Below are positions 1 through 8,390 of a DNA stretch of 14,355 bases, piece by piece (within the stretch, counting starts at the first letter, position 1; the number at the start of each line of letters is the position of its first letter). The position numbers and the translations under genes were made by a program. The notes under the pieces were generated by a model. That model was not told the DNA's origin. It saw nothing but the letters and a program-made list of their open reading frames with translations, and did no database searches. Source of the DNA: Bacillota bacterium (GTDB lineage Bacteria > Bacillota > Clostridia > Lachnospirales > Lachnospiraceae). The stretch spans positions 1 through 14,355 of the forward strand of contig JAFAEB010000116.1 of NCBI GenBank assembly GCA_023424235.1, read 5' to 3'.

Positions 1-1
1 A

Positions 2-610
2 TTTAATACCTTAGAAAGTATCAGAATGCGAAGTCTTATAAAAGGAGAAGAAGAAACCGCAGATATTATTGGGCATCTAGCAATTTTGTTTCGTAAAAGT
101 ATGGATTGGGGCTCGGATTATAGTTCCATAGGTGAAGAAATCAGTTTCGTAGAAAAATATATTAATATTCAAAAGTATCGATTTGGGGATAAAATTAAAT
201 ATCAGTATTTTATTATGGATGAATGTATGAATTATATTGTTCCAAAGCTTGCCATAGCTACATTCATTGAAAATGCTTGTATACATGGAATTGAGACAAC
301 TACGAAAGATGGATTAATTACCTTAAATATATTTAAAGATGATGAGTTTCTTACCATTGAAATAATGGATAATGGTAGGGGCTTTGATGAAAATAAATAT
401 AAGACAATCATGAGTATGATTGAAACTGGGGATAGTAAAATGCTCTATGAGGTTAAAAGTACAGGTATATTAAATGCATTTTTAAGGTTTAAGATGTACT
501 GCGATGGAAATATTCAATTTCATATCGAAAGTGAAGTAGAAAGTGGAACAAAGATTAGTATTCGTATGCCTATTATTTATGCATATGGAAAACGAGGGAT
601 AGAAAGGTAA
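2..610 (+). CDS. Sensor histidine kinase, YesM family, C-terminal part (5' end outside window)
   Basis: Cytoplasmic catalytic end of a membrane sensor kinase that would autophosphorylate and pass phosphate to the response regulator encoded 8 bases downstream. The frame is open from base 2, and the first visible residues, FNTLESIRM, match the segment directly after the phosphorylated histidine of the family motif PHF(L/Y)NTLE, so that histidine and all sensing and membrane domains lie upstream of the window. The His_kinase (PF06580-type) helices come first, followed by an HATPase fold: N-box IENACIHG (bases 266-289) and G1 box DNGRGF (368-385). The G2 region reads STGILNAFLRF instead of the usual GIGLxNVxxRL, so it is degenerate. 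The ATG at base 26 is internal and not a real start. The ligand is unknown; the context suggests a sugar. Confidence 0.93.
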   Translation, partial: FNTLESIRMRSLIKGEEETADIIGHLAILFRKSMDWGSDYSSIGEEISFVEKYINIQKYRFGDKIKYQYFIMDECMNYIVPKLAIATFIENACIHGIETTTKDGLITLNIFKDDEFLTIEIMDNGRGFDENKYKTIMSMIETGDSKMLYEVKSTGILNAFLRFKMYCDGNIQFHIESEVESGTKISIRMPIIYAYGKRGIER

Positions 611-618
611 AGGGACAG

Positions 619-2208
619 ATGATTAATGTATTAATTGTGGACGATGAACCATTTATTCGTCAGGGTTTACAAATATTAATTGATTGGGAGCAGCATGGAT
701 TTTGCATTTGTAAAGAAGCTTCTAATGGGAAAGAAGCATTTGAATTGATAAAAGAAAATCATTTTGATTTAATTATTACGGACATCAAGATGCCTGAGAT
801 GAGTGGTATCGATTTAATTGAATATACCTTTAATAACATATCAAAGGAGATTCATTTTATATTATTAAGTGGATATTATGAGTTTGAATTTGCTAAAAAG
901 GCAATTAAATATGAAGTGGTGGATTATATATTAAAGCCTGTACAAAAAGATGAATTAATTCATTCATTAGATGATTTTAAGCTACGTTATAAAAAGAAAA
1001 AAGAAGAAAAAGAGAAGAACGATTTTACGAATAAGCTAGTATTTGATAGCTATATCAATCAACTTCTTGTTGGAAAGCAGGAAGAAGAAGCTTTGGCTTA
1101 TGTGGATAAATACTTAATGGATAATAAGGACATTCGCTATATTATAATTGAACCTTTTATGGCAGATGAACTTAATGAAAAGGATATAAATACAACCAAT
1201 CTTATTTATGATTCTTTAAAAGAATTATTAGGTGAGTCTTATTATCATGCTATTCTTCATGAAAACAAAGAGGAAGAGGAATCTTCTATCGGTTTTATTT
1301 ATGCAAAGAAATTTGCAGACATGGTGGGTATGAGTGAAAAGGAGTATATAAGTAATTTATATGATGAAATTAGTAAACTGTTTGCAGTACGACTTATATT
1401 ATATATAGGTCAGCGTGTTGAACATATTAGTATGCTTTCTGAATCCTATAAATCAGCTACGATAGCTAAGGGGCTTAAACAGGTATCGAAAGCTAATTCC
1501 ATAACTTATTATGAAGAAATGGATAAGGAACAATTAAATAATCATAATTGCATTATCGATAAAGAGATATTAGATGGTTTAATCAAAGCAATCGAAGAAT
1601 ACGATACCAATATTATCGATGAAAAAATAGAGACTGTTTATAATTATTTAAAGGAGCTTGTAGTAGAGCCTAATATTATCAATATGAATATGAATTATTT
1701 ATTGTTTAATATGATTATCCTTGCGAAGGAACTAAAGCCTGATGTAAATGAAGAAGAGGTCTTTAATATGCTTTTACAACAAGGTTATAAACCTATGTCA
1801 GTAAGAGGAAGTTTAAAACACTTTAAAAAATTCATATTAGAATTTTCTATATACTTAAGGCAATTAAGACAATATGCTTTCGGTGGTGTGCTTACGCAAA
1901 TTGATAAAGAAATCGAAGAGCATTATATGGATAACCTAAGTTTAAAAGATTTAAGTAAAAAGTATTATATTAATAGTGCTTATTTAGGACAAATTTTTAA
2001 AAAACAATATGGTATTGCCTTTAAAGATTACTTAAATAATTATAGAATTGAACGAGCAGCAGAGCTACTTATTCGTGTAGATGTAAAAATCTATGAAATT
2101 GCGGAGGCAGTGGGATTTAATAGTACGGATTATTTTATAAGTAAATTCGTCGAAGTGAAAGGAATAACTCCACTACAATATCGAAAACAGTATGTAAATA
2201 CTCCTTAA
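619..2208 (+). CDS. Response regulator, YesN type: REC domain plus AraC-family DNA-binding domain
   Basis: Transcription factor partner of the kinase just upstream. The N-terminal receiver domain (about residues 1-122) has the acidic pair D8/D9, phospho-acceptor D55 in the string ITDIKMPE, S84 and K106, so it looks fully competent. The middle (about 125-425) is a divergent linker domain typical of long YesN-like regulators; a stretch near residues 235-300 resembles the degenerate GGDEF-like fold seen in such proteins. The C-terminal 100 residues hold two helix-turn-helix motifs of the AraC type, including LSKKYYINSAYLGQIFKKQYG and IAEAVGFNSTDYFISKFVE-like strings. A length of 529 residues is normal. 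An AAAGGGA ribosome binding site overlaps the kinase stop codon, so the two genes are surely co-transcribed. The likely target is the transporter promoter region at 2209-2394. Confidence 0.95.
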   Translation: MINVLIVDDEPFIRQGLQILIDWEQHGFCICKEASNGKEAFELIKENHFDLIITDIKMPEMSGIDLIEYTFNNISKEIHFILLSGYYEFEFAKKAIKYEVVDYILKPVQKDELIHSLDDFKLRYKKKKEEKEKNDFTNKLVFDSYINQLLVGKQEEEALAYVDKYLMDNKDIRYIIIEPFMADELNEKDINTTNLIYDSLKELLGESYYHAILHENKEEEESSIGFIYAKKFADMVGMSEKEYISNLYDEISKLFAVRLILYIGQRVEHISMLSESYKSATIAKGLKQVSKANSITYYEEMDKEQLNNHNCIIDKEILDGLIKAIEEYDTNIIDEKIETVYNYLKELVVEPNIINMNMNYLLFNMIILAKELKPDVNEEEVFNMLLQQGYKPMSVRGSLKHFKKFILEFSIYLRQLRQYAFGGVLTQIDKEIEEHYMDNLSLKDLSKKYYINSAYLGQIFKKQYGIAFKDYLNNYRIERAAELLIRVDVKIYEIAEAVGFNSTDYFISKFVEVKGITPLQYRKQYVNTP

Positions 2209-2239
2209 AGTTATTGTTTATGTATAATTTGTATAAAAA

Positions 2240-2326
2240 ACTATAGAAAATCATAAAAAATTAATTGAATATATAATTATTCGTATTTTTACTATAGTTT
2301 GTTTATTGAGTAAATTATACTATAGT
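2240..2326 (+). promoter_or_regulatory. Putative promoter/operator region of the sugar transporter genes
   Basis: The 186-base gap between the regulator and the lipoprotein gene is very AT-rich and holds three copies of ACTATAG: 2240-2246, 2291-2297 and 2319-2325. The last two extend to the self-complementary octamer ACTATAGT. The third copy includes TATAGT (2321-2326), which could be a -10 element with TTGTTT (2299-2304) as a weak -35, 16 bases apart. The repeats could be binding sites for the AraC-type regulator, or chance in AT-rich DNA. No terminator follows the regulator gene. Confidence 0.35.
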
Positions 2327-2394
2327 GATAAAATAAATTATGCTAAAGCATATATTCTATGCAATATAGCAAAAAAAATACAGGGAGGATGTAT

Positions 2395-4140
2395 ATGAAA
2401 AAATTCAAAAAATTGATTACAGTTATGCTTGTAATCACAATGTTAGCAGCTAGTTTAGTTGCTTGTGGTAAGAAAACCGATAAGAAAGACGACACTACTA
2501 CAACAGCACCGAATGAAACTAGTAACACAAATGGGGAAACAAAAACAGATACTGAAACAAAGGATACTCCTAAAGTAATTAAAGAGTTTACAATGTTTAA
2601 TGCAGTTCCAGGTACTGAAGTACCAGATGACAACAGAATATTAAATAAGTTAGCAGAACTTACTGGTGCAAAGGCTAAGGTAACTTGGTTAACTGGTCAA
2701 ACAGCTGACGAGAGAATCGGTGTTATGAATGCAGTTGGTGATTATCCAGACTTTATTACTGGAGCAACTGGAACACCTGCTTTATTAGAAGCAAAAGCTT
2801 TAATCGCAATTGATGAATATTGGGACAATTACCCAAATATCAAAAATTATTTATCTGAATCAGACTGGAATAAAGTTAGAGCAGAAGATGGACATATCTA
2901 CTTAGTACCACAATTTGGTATTATTCAAGGTAAAGATATGGCTACTGCTCACTGGGATATGGGATTCTGGATTCAAAAAGACGTACTTATTTGGGATAAC
3001 TTCCCTACTATTAGAACTCTTGATCAATATTTTGATTTAATTAAGAGATATAAAGAAGCACATCCTCTAACAGATGATGGTCAAGAAACAGTTGGTTTTA
3101 CAATGAGTTCTGAAGATTGGAGATATTTCGGTATTGAAAGTCCTCCATTATTCTTATCAGGATATCCTAATGATGGTGCAGCTATTATTGATCCTGCAAC
3201 TCAAACAGCAATTGACTACAACACAATTCCAGAAGCAGTAACTTATTACAAGAAAATTAATGAAGTATTTAATGAAGGCTTAGTACATCCAGAAACATTT
3301 ACTATGTCTTATGATCAGTATATCTCCTTATTATCTACAGGAAGAGTATTAGGAACTCTAGATCAATTCTGGAACTTTAATACTGCAAATGAAGCACTTG
3401 TAACTCAAGGTAAAATTGGTAAAACTTATGTTCCACTACCAATTACTTACTCTGAAGATATAACAGATAGATATCATAGTCCGTCTGCCCTTGACGTATC
3501 GAATGGTTTATCTATCACTACAAGCTGTAAAGATATTGAAGGTGCACTTCAATTTATGAATGATTTATTATCTCCAGAAGCTATGAAATTAAGATATTGG
3601 GGAGAAGAAGGCGTTGATTATATGGTAGGCGCTGATGGAGTATTCTATAGAACTCCAGAACAAAGAGCAAATTATGATAATCAAGACTGGGTTACTCAAA
3701 ACCTAGTAAGCTCTGCTTATTCTTATTTCCCTCACTTTGAAGGACAATTAGCAGATGGTATTAATGCAGTAGACCCTAAAAATCAACCAAACGAATTCTA
3801 TGATTCATTATATGATGTTGAAAAACAATTACTTGATGGATATGGTTATAAAACCTTCTTAGATTTCTTAAGTGCAGATGCAGAAAATGAACCATGGTAT
3901 CCAATTTGGTCTTATACCAATACTTGGACTAGTGATACGGATTATGGTTTAGCTAGAGCTAAAATTACTGAGTTAAAACATGAGTGGTTACCAAAAGCAA
4001 TGATGGCTCCAACAGCTCAATTTGACTCTATCTGGAATGAATATCAAGAAGTATATAGAACTGAAGTTGATATTGATGCTTACTTAGATGAAATAACTGC
4101 TGAAGTAGCTAGACGTATTGCTACAGCAGAAGGTAAATAA
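2395..4140 (+). CDS. Extracellular solute-binding lipoprotein of a sugar ABC transporter (LplA-like)
   Basis: Membrane-anchored receptor that captures a substrate, probably an oligosaccharide, for the permeases encoded next. The start at 2395 is chosen because AGGGAGG (2382-2388) lies 6 bases upstream and the protein then begins with a classical lipoprotein signal: MKKFKKL, a hydrophobic core and lipobox LVAC with C24 as the lipidated residue. The mature N-terminus is a low-complexity Thr/Lys/Asp/Asn spacer (about residues 25-65), followed by a family-1 solute-binding fold. At 581 residues it matches the large LplA/YtcQ-like binding proteins used with LplB/LplC permeases. An in-frame ATG at 2389 is also possible, but the Shine-Dalgarno sequence would touch it. 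The gene comes before the permeases and is separated from them by 175 bases with a hairpin. The exact sugar cannot be told. Confidence 0.93.
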   Translation: MKKFKKLITVMLVITMLAASLVACGKKTDKKDDTTTTAPNETSNTNGETKTDTETKDTPKVIKEFTMFNAVPGTEVPDDNRILNKLAELTGAKAKVTWLTGQTADERIGVMNAVGDYPDFITGATGTPALLEAKALIAIDEYWDNYPNIKNYLSESDWNKVRAEDGHIYLVPQFGIIQGKDMATAHWDMGFWIQKDVLIWDNFPTIRTLDQYFDLIKRYKEAHPLTDDGQETVGFTMSSEDWRYFGIESPPLFLSGYPNDGAAIIDPATQTAIDYNTIPEAVTYYKKINEVFNEGLVHPETFTMSYDQYISLLSTGRVLGTLDQFWNFNTANEALVTQGKIGKTYVPLPITYSEDITDRYHSPSALDVSNGLSITTSCKDIEGALQFMNDLLSPEAMKLRYWGEEGVDYMVGADGVFYRTPEQRANYDNQDWVTQNLVSSAYSYFPHFEGQLADGINAVDPKNQPNEFYDSLYDVEKQLLDGYGYKTFLDFLSADAENEPWYPIWSYTNTWTSDTDYGLARAKITELKHEWLPKAMMAPTAQFDSIWNEYQEVYRTEVDIDAYLDEITAEVARRIATAEGK

Positions 4141-4182
4141 GAATTGCTAGTTCAATATAAGAATGATTGATTGACTAACGAT

Positions 4183-4226
4183 AGGATGTCTTAAATAATG
4201 CCAATAATGGCCGTTTAAGGCATCCT
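4183..4226 (+). promoter_or_regulatory. Long intergenic RNA hairpin between lipoprotein and permease genes
   Basis: AGGATGTCTTAAA (4183-4195) pairs with TTTAAGGCATCCT (4214-4226), 13 base pairs including one G-U wobble. Inside the 18-base loop, GCC (4200-4202) can pair with GGC (4209-4211). No T-run follows, so it is not a standard terminator. Such stem-loops after the first gene of a transporter operon often stabilise the upstream message or partly block read-through, giving more binding protein than permease; that role is inferred here. Confidence 0.6.
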
Positions 4227-4315
4227 AAATTAAATAAGAAACAAGGGCTAGTAAAGTCCATAAAAATAAACAAACGAATAAGTAATCGAAATGAAGTGAG
4301 ACTGGAGGCACTTGT

Positions 4316-5950
4316 ATGAAAAAACGGAAACCATATTATATAATTTTAATAGTATTATACTTAGCATCCATATTAGCTAGCTTATTTCTTCCTTATTTAC
4401 ATTTACCAAACCAAAAAGGTGTAGAAGATGGATACTATATTGATTATAAAAAGACATTTTTAGAAAGTAATATAATTAATCAAATAGCAAAAGAAGAAAA
4501 AGTTGCAAAAAACATTGTGTATAATACTGCTAAAAATATAGCATCTGGAAAATCTGGGGATAGTTTAAAAAACAGATTAAAAGAAAATGAATACTACATA
4601 ATTGATATTATACAAGACGAATACAACAGGAAAGTATCAGATCTTGAGAGCCTTGATAAAATAAAAGACAGAGATTTTTCTTTTACAGGTTTAATTTCAT
4701 TATCCTATGACATAATCGTTCACTTTGAGCAAAATGTGTTTAGTGGAAGTGCACTCATATTATCAATGATTAGTTCTGTAATCCTATCAATTTTTGGAAT
4801 ATATAAATTATTACAATGTAGAAAAATTATAGTTTATAAAATTATTAATATATTATCACTTGTGACTGTGAGTTTAGCGGTTCTTGGTTTATTATCTATA
4901 AATCAAATTAGTAAAGGAGCACTCCAAGTAGAGACTTTTTATAAGCAGAATTTTGGAATTGCTTTTATAAGTATTATTATTATACATTTTATAGCCTATA
5001 TCATTGCATATATAGGTAAGGTACATGAAACTTATGAAGGCTTAGTAACCTGGAAGATGATACTTAGACAAAAGCAATTGATACTTATGACCATACCTTT
5101 TATAGCATATGCATTCCTATTCAACTACGCTCCATTAATTGGTTGGACAATGTCATTTCAAAATTATAAACCAGCTGCAAAAGCAGACCAATTATGGATT
5201 GCATGGGGTAAGTTTCAACAGCTGTTATCAGATGCAAAATTCCTATTAGCATTTCGTAATACAGTAGCAATGAGTTTAATTAATCTTATCTTAAGTACGG
5301 TTGTAGCAATTGTCTTTGCTCTATTACTGAACGAAGTTGTTAACTTAAAAGGAAAAAAATTTGTTCAAACAGTATCCTATTTACCACATTTCTTATCATG
5401 GATTATTGTTGCTGCCATTGTTAGAAATGCACTATCGATGGATGGCGGTGCAATCAATGAGTTACTGGTTAGTTTGAATATTTTAGATAAACCTATTAAT
5501 TTCTTTGCAGAAGGCAAATATTTCTGGTGGATTGTAGGATTCTCAGTTATATGGAAAGAAACTGGATGGAATAGTATCATATACTTATCCTCTATTACCT
5601 CAATAAGTCCTGACTTGTATGAAGCTGCTGCCATTGATGGAGCAGGTAGATTAAAAAAGATGTTACATGTTACTTTACCTGGTATAAAACCTACAATCTT
5701 TGTACTTTTAATTATTAATCTAGGTATGATAATGAACTCTGGATTTGAAGCACAATATCAACTTAAAAATGATTTAATTAATAATACGGCAGAAGTAATT
5801 GATACCTATGTTCTTAATAAATCATTTTTCCAAGGTGCGGATTGGTCCATCGGTACTGCAGCAGGAATCTTTAAGAGTGTGATTAGTATTATTCTTGTAT
5901 CGATTGCAAACAGTGTTGCTAAAGTATTCGACCAAGAAAGATTGTATTAA
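4316..5950 (+). CDS. Sugar ABC transporter permease, LplB-like, with unusual N-terminal extension
   Basis: Inner-membrane subunit of the sugar importer. Residues from about 250 to 544 are a normal LplB-type permease with six predicted membrane segments and the ATPase-contacting EAA loop at residues 436-457 (EAAAIDGAGRLKKML then HVTLPGI). The first 245 residues are extra: a membrane segment at about 6-28, a charged, probably extracytoplasmic stretch of some 115 residues (30-143), then three membrane segments near 145-165, 175-195 and 213-235. LplB-type permeases are usually about 300-320 residues, so this is a fusion or domain insertion with no stop or frameshift in between. The ATG at 4316 follows CTGGAGG. 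The next permease gene starts 11 bases after the stop. The function of the extension is unknown. Confidence 0.92.
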   Translation: MKKRKPYYIILIVLYLASILASLFLPYLHLPNQKGVEDGYYIDYKKTFLESNIINQIAKEEKVAKNIVYNTAKNIASGKSGDSLKNRLKENEYYIIDIIQDEYNRKVSDLESLDKIKDRDFSFTGLISLSYDIIVHFEQNVFSGSALILSMISSVILSIFGIYKLLQCRKIIVYKIINILSLVTVSLAVLGLLSINQISKGALQVETFYKQNFGIAFISIIIIHFIAYIIAYIGKVHETYEGLVTWKMILRQKQLILMTIPFIAYAFLFNYAPLIGWTMSFQNYKPAAKADQLWIAWGKFQQLLSDAKFLLAFRNTVAMSLINLILSTVVAIVFALLLNEVVNLKGKKFVQTVSYLPHFLSWIIVAAIVRNALSMDGGAINELLVSLNILDKPINFFAEGKYFWWIVGFSVIWKETGWNSIIYLSSITSISPDLYEAAAIDGAGRLKKMLHVTLPGIKPTIFVLLIINLGMIMNSGFEAQYQLKNDLINNTAEVIDTYVLNKSFFQGADWSIGTAAGIFKSVISIILVSIANSVAKVFDQERLY

Positions 5951-5961
5951 GGAGGGATAGT

Positions 5962-6855
5962 ATGAAACATCGTAAAATTAAGAAAAAACCTGCAGACATA
6001 GCATTTATTATCTTTAATACAATTACATTAACTTTATTTTGTATTATAACACTGTATCCAATTCTTAATACCCTAGCTGTTTCTTTTAATGAAGCAGTGG
6101 ATACATTGATTGGTGGAATAACCCTATTACCAAGAAAGTTTACACTAGCAAATTATAGAACGGTATTCCGTACCAATACACTGATGCAAGGTGCTTATAT
6201 TTCAGTATTAAGAACAGTGATAGCAACCTTTACACATTTACTTGTAACCTCATTACTTTCCTATGTATTATCAAGAAAGGAATTTTTGTTTAATAAGCAA
6301 GTTTCAAGATTTTATGTACTTACTATGTATGTAAGTGGTGGTATGATACCTACTTTACTCTTATTTAAAAATTTAGGCTTAACGAATTCCTTTTGGGTAT
6401 ATATTATACCTGGTGCAGTTTCCGCTTTTAATATGATTGTTATCAGGACTTATATGAATGGATTATCGGATAGCTTAGTAGAATCAGCGCAAGTAGACGG
6501 TGCAGGACACTTTAAGATTTTCATTCGAATCATCTTGCCATTATGTAAACCGGTATTAGCAACCGTTGCCTTATTTATTGCTGTAGGACAATGGAATGCA
6601 TGGTTTGATGTTATGTTATACAATTCAGGAAGACCAGATTTAACTACATTACAATATGAGTTAATGAAACTATTATCATCCGTATCCCAGCAATCTGCGG
6701 ATCCTAGCTCTATGAAGAATGCTGCTAATATGGTAACACCTGAGTCGGTTCGTGCAGCTGCAACCATTGTAACAGCCTTCCCTATTGTTTGTTTATATCC
6801 ATTCCTACAAAGATATTTTGTAACTGGATTAACAATTGGTGGTGTCAAAGAATAA
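5962..6855 (+). CDS. Sugar ABC transporter permease, LplC-like
   Basis: Second membrane subunit of the same importer. The 297-residue length, the N-terminal membrane segment at about 12-38, and the EAA loop at residues 174-195 (ESAQVDGAGHFKIFIRIILPL) are typical of the LplC/AraQ-like group, as is the conserved C-terminal ending FVTGLTIGGVKE. A strong AAGGAGGG ribosome binding site overlaps the stop of the preceding permease gene, so the pair is translated from one message. No ATP-binding protein gene follows; this transporter class commonly shares an MsmX/UgpC-like ATPase encoded elsewhere. A terminator begins 25 bases after the stop and closes the operon. Confidence 0.95.
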   Translation: MKHRKIKKKPADIAFIIFNTITLTLFCIITLYPILNTLAVSFNEAVDTLIGGITLLPRKFTLANYRTVFRTNTLMQGAYISVLRTVIATFTHLLVTSLLSYVLSRKEFLFNKQVSRFYVLTMYVSGGMIPTLLLFKNLGLTNSFWVYIIPGAVSAFNMIVIRTYMNGLSDSLVESAQVDGAGHFKIFIRIILPLCKPVLATVALFIAVGQWNAWFDVMLYNSGRPDLTTLQYELMKLLSSVSQQSADPSSMKNAANMVTPESVRAAATIVTAFPIVCLYPFLQRYFVTGLTIGGVKE

Positions 6856-6879
6856 TAAATTATAAATAAATAAATAATT

Positions 6880-6950
6880 AAACCCTACTTAAACAGATGC
6901 ATTGATGAGAACAATCTCAATGTTAACGTCTTGTTATGGTAGGGTTTTTT
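6880..6950 (+). terminator. Intrinsic terminator of the transporter operon, with a large structured loop
   Basis: AAACCCTAC (6880-6888) pairs perfectly with GTAGGGTTT (6939-6947) and runs straight into a T-rich tail (6945-6950). The 50-base interior can fold further, for example TGAG with CTCA around AACAAT. Position and shape fit the end of the transporter operon. Confidence 0.85.
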
Positions 6951-7069
6951 ATGTCTTAGTTGGAGTTGAATTTGAAAAAGCTGTCATCTAGGAATATGCT
7001 AAATGATTTACTACAAAAAAGAGAAAGTATATAGTCAGAAATTTTAAGAAATAAAAAGTTTCATAAAAA

Positions 7070-7112
7070 TTTGATTTGAATCAAAGTTTTTAGGATTAAG
7101 ATATAGTAAGAT
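7070..7112 (+). promoter_or_regulatory. FNR/CRP-family operator and candidate promoter for the RIC gene
   Basis: TTGATTTGAATCAA (7071-7084) fits the FNR consensus TTGAT-N4-ATCAA exactly and extends to TTTGAT/ATCAAA arms (7070-7085). A -10-like TAAGAT at 7107-7112 would place a start site near 7119 and the dyad centre near -41.5, the usual spot for a class II activator; TATAGT at 7102-7107 is another possible -10. In strict anaerobes the bound protein would more likely be an HcpR-like CRP/FNR member than FNR itself. The rest of the 379-base gap (6856-7234) shows only the upstream terminator and an AT-rich leader. Confidence 0.6.
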
Positions 7113-7234
7113 GAATGTGTTGAACAAATTAATAAAATTACGAAAGAAAATTAGAAATAAATAAAAGCATAAAAAAACAACAGTTCATAACACAAGTAAA
7201 CGAAATTAAATCTTATAATCTAAGGAGGATAATT

Positions 7235-7921
7235 ATGATAACAATTAATATGAGTTTAGCGGAGGTAGTAAAAGAATTCCCAGGTGCAACAGAATTATTC
7301 AATGAGTATAAGCTAGATTATTGCTGCGGTGGTAAACAGCTCTTAAAGGAAGCACTTTCTGAGTTTAATCTTAATGAAGATCAAGTAATTTCAAGGTTAA
7401 ATGATGAGCAGGAACAATATGAAGCCAATAAGAAAAGTAAGTTAAATACTAATTTATATTCATTTAATACAAGTGATTTGATTGATGCAATTGAAGAAAA
7501 TCACCATTTTGATGAGCGAAAATTACTTTATGAATTAGATGAACTTGTTAATAAGATCTTAATCGTGCATTATGATCACCACAAAGAGGATTTAATCAAA
7601 ATCCACGATTTATTTGCTGAACTGAAGAAGGAACTTGAGAAGCACTTTGTAAAAGAAGAGCAGATTGTCTTTCCTCTTATGAAAAAAGCAGGGATGGATA
7701 GAGAGGAATTAAACTCCTTAATAGAAGAACTTAAGGCTGAACATGATGCAGCAGGAGAAATAATAAAAGAACTTTTACATGTAACAAATGATTTTATAGT
7801 ACCTGATGGTGTATGCCCTACTTATATACTAACCTATGAAAAGTTAAAAACCTTGGTGAATGATATATTTCTCCATATATATACTGAGACATCAATTTTA
7901 TTTAAGAAATTTGAAAATTAG
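7235..7921 (+). CDS. Iron-sulfur cluster repair di-iron protein (RIC, ScdA/YtfE family)
   Basis: Cytoplasmic di-iron protein that helps restore iron-sulfur clusters damaged by nitric oxide or oxidants. It has the full two-domain layout: an N-terminal ScdA_N/DUF542 domain (about 1-60) with the signature YCCGG (C30, C31), then a hemerythrin-like four-helix domain. The expected iron ligands are all visible: H90/H91 in EENHH, H137 and E141 in HFVKEEQ, H170 in AEHDAAG, and H214 with E218 in HIYTE. The 228-residue length is normal for the family. The ATG at 7235 follows AAGGAGG at 7222-7228. The gene is the first of a two-gene unit with a small hemerythrin-like protein 24 bases downstream, and an FNR/CRP-type dyad lies upstream, consistent with stress control by redox or NO. 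Confidence 0.95.
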   Translation: MITINMSLAEVVKEFPGATELFNEYKLDYCCGGKQLLKEALSEFNLNEDQVISRLNDEQEQYEANKKSKLNTNLYSFNTSDLIDAIEENHHFDERKLLYELDELVNKILIVHYDHHKEDLIKIHDLFAELKKELEKHFVKEEQIVFPLMKKAGMDREELNSLIEELKAEHDAAGEIIKELLHVTNDFIVPDGVCPTYILTYEKLKTLVNDIFLHIYTETSILFKKFEN

Positions 7922-7945
7922 AGTTATACAGAATGGAGAAAACGA

Positions 7946-8368
7946 ATGATTAACTTAGAAAATTTAAATAGACAGCATAATGCAATAATGGAGGAAATTA
8001 GCTTAATTGAATCAGAAATAAGGAAAGGGATTTCTAAAATTAATGTTAGTGAAACTGCATTACACATAAGTAAATTAGCAGGATTACTTAAAATTCATTC
8101 CATAGAAGAGGATAAATTTTTATACCCAAGCTTACTTAAATGCCATGATGAAGTAATTAAAAATATGGCTGACTTATATGTTAATGAGATGGGAAATCTT
8201 GCAACTTTATATAAGGAGTTTAAAGATAAGTATAATGTTAGCAGTAAGATTAATAAGGATCTAAATTGCTTTTTAAGTGATGGAAAGCAAATGATGGAAG
8301 TCCTAAAGGGACGTATTAAAAAGGAAGATGAAGAATTGTATTATTTAGTTAAGAATAAAGGATTATAG
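7946..8368 (+). CDS. Small hemerythrin-like (HHE) protein, degenerate
   Basis: A 140-residue all-helical cytoplasmic protein resembling the hemerythrin HHE cation-binding domain. H11 in NRQHNAIMEEI and the H51/E55 pair in HSIEEDKFLYPSL match the first two ligand helices. In the second half, however, the third helix (near 80-95) has no histidine, and in the fourth helix the usual ligand histidine appears as R123 in KGRIKKEDEELYYLV, with E127 kept. A complete di-iron site is therefore doubtful. The gene lies 24 bases after the RIC gene with a TGGAG site before its ATG and ends at a terminator, so it is probably made together with RIC and may serve the same repair or sensing job. The family assignment is fairly good; the function is unknown. 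Confidence 0.75.
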   Translation: MINLENLNRQHNAIMEEISLIESEIRKGISKINVSETALHISKLAGLLKIHSIEEDKFLYPSLLKCHDEVIKNMADLYVNEMGNLATLYKEFKDKYNVSSKINKDLNCFLSDGKQMMEVLKGRIKKEDEELYYLVKNKGL

Positions 8369-8390
8369 AAAATAGTGATTAGGTATTAAG

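Noticed and set aside
458..478. Degenerate G2 box of the histidine kinase as a sign of a dead kinase
   Set aside because: The N and G1 boxes are intact and YesM-type kinases vary here, so loss of function cannot be argued from this alone.
2359..2394. Upstream ATG that would add 12 residues to the lipoprotein
   Set aside because: It would place extra polar residues before the lipoprotein signal, and the Shine-Dalgarno sequence AGGGAGG lies downstream of it, matching the start at 2395.
6450..6848. Open frame of 132 codons on the minus strand within the second permease gene
   Set aside because: It is a shadow of a clearly coding permease frame, with no ribosome binding site or recognisable protein.
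7214..7219. Perfect TATAAT before the RIC gene
   Set aside because: It lies 16 bases before the ATG, so transcription would begin inside the ribosome binding site, and there is no -35 at proper distance.
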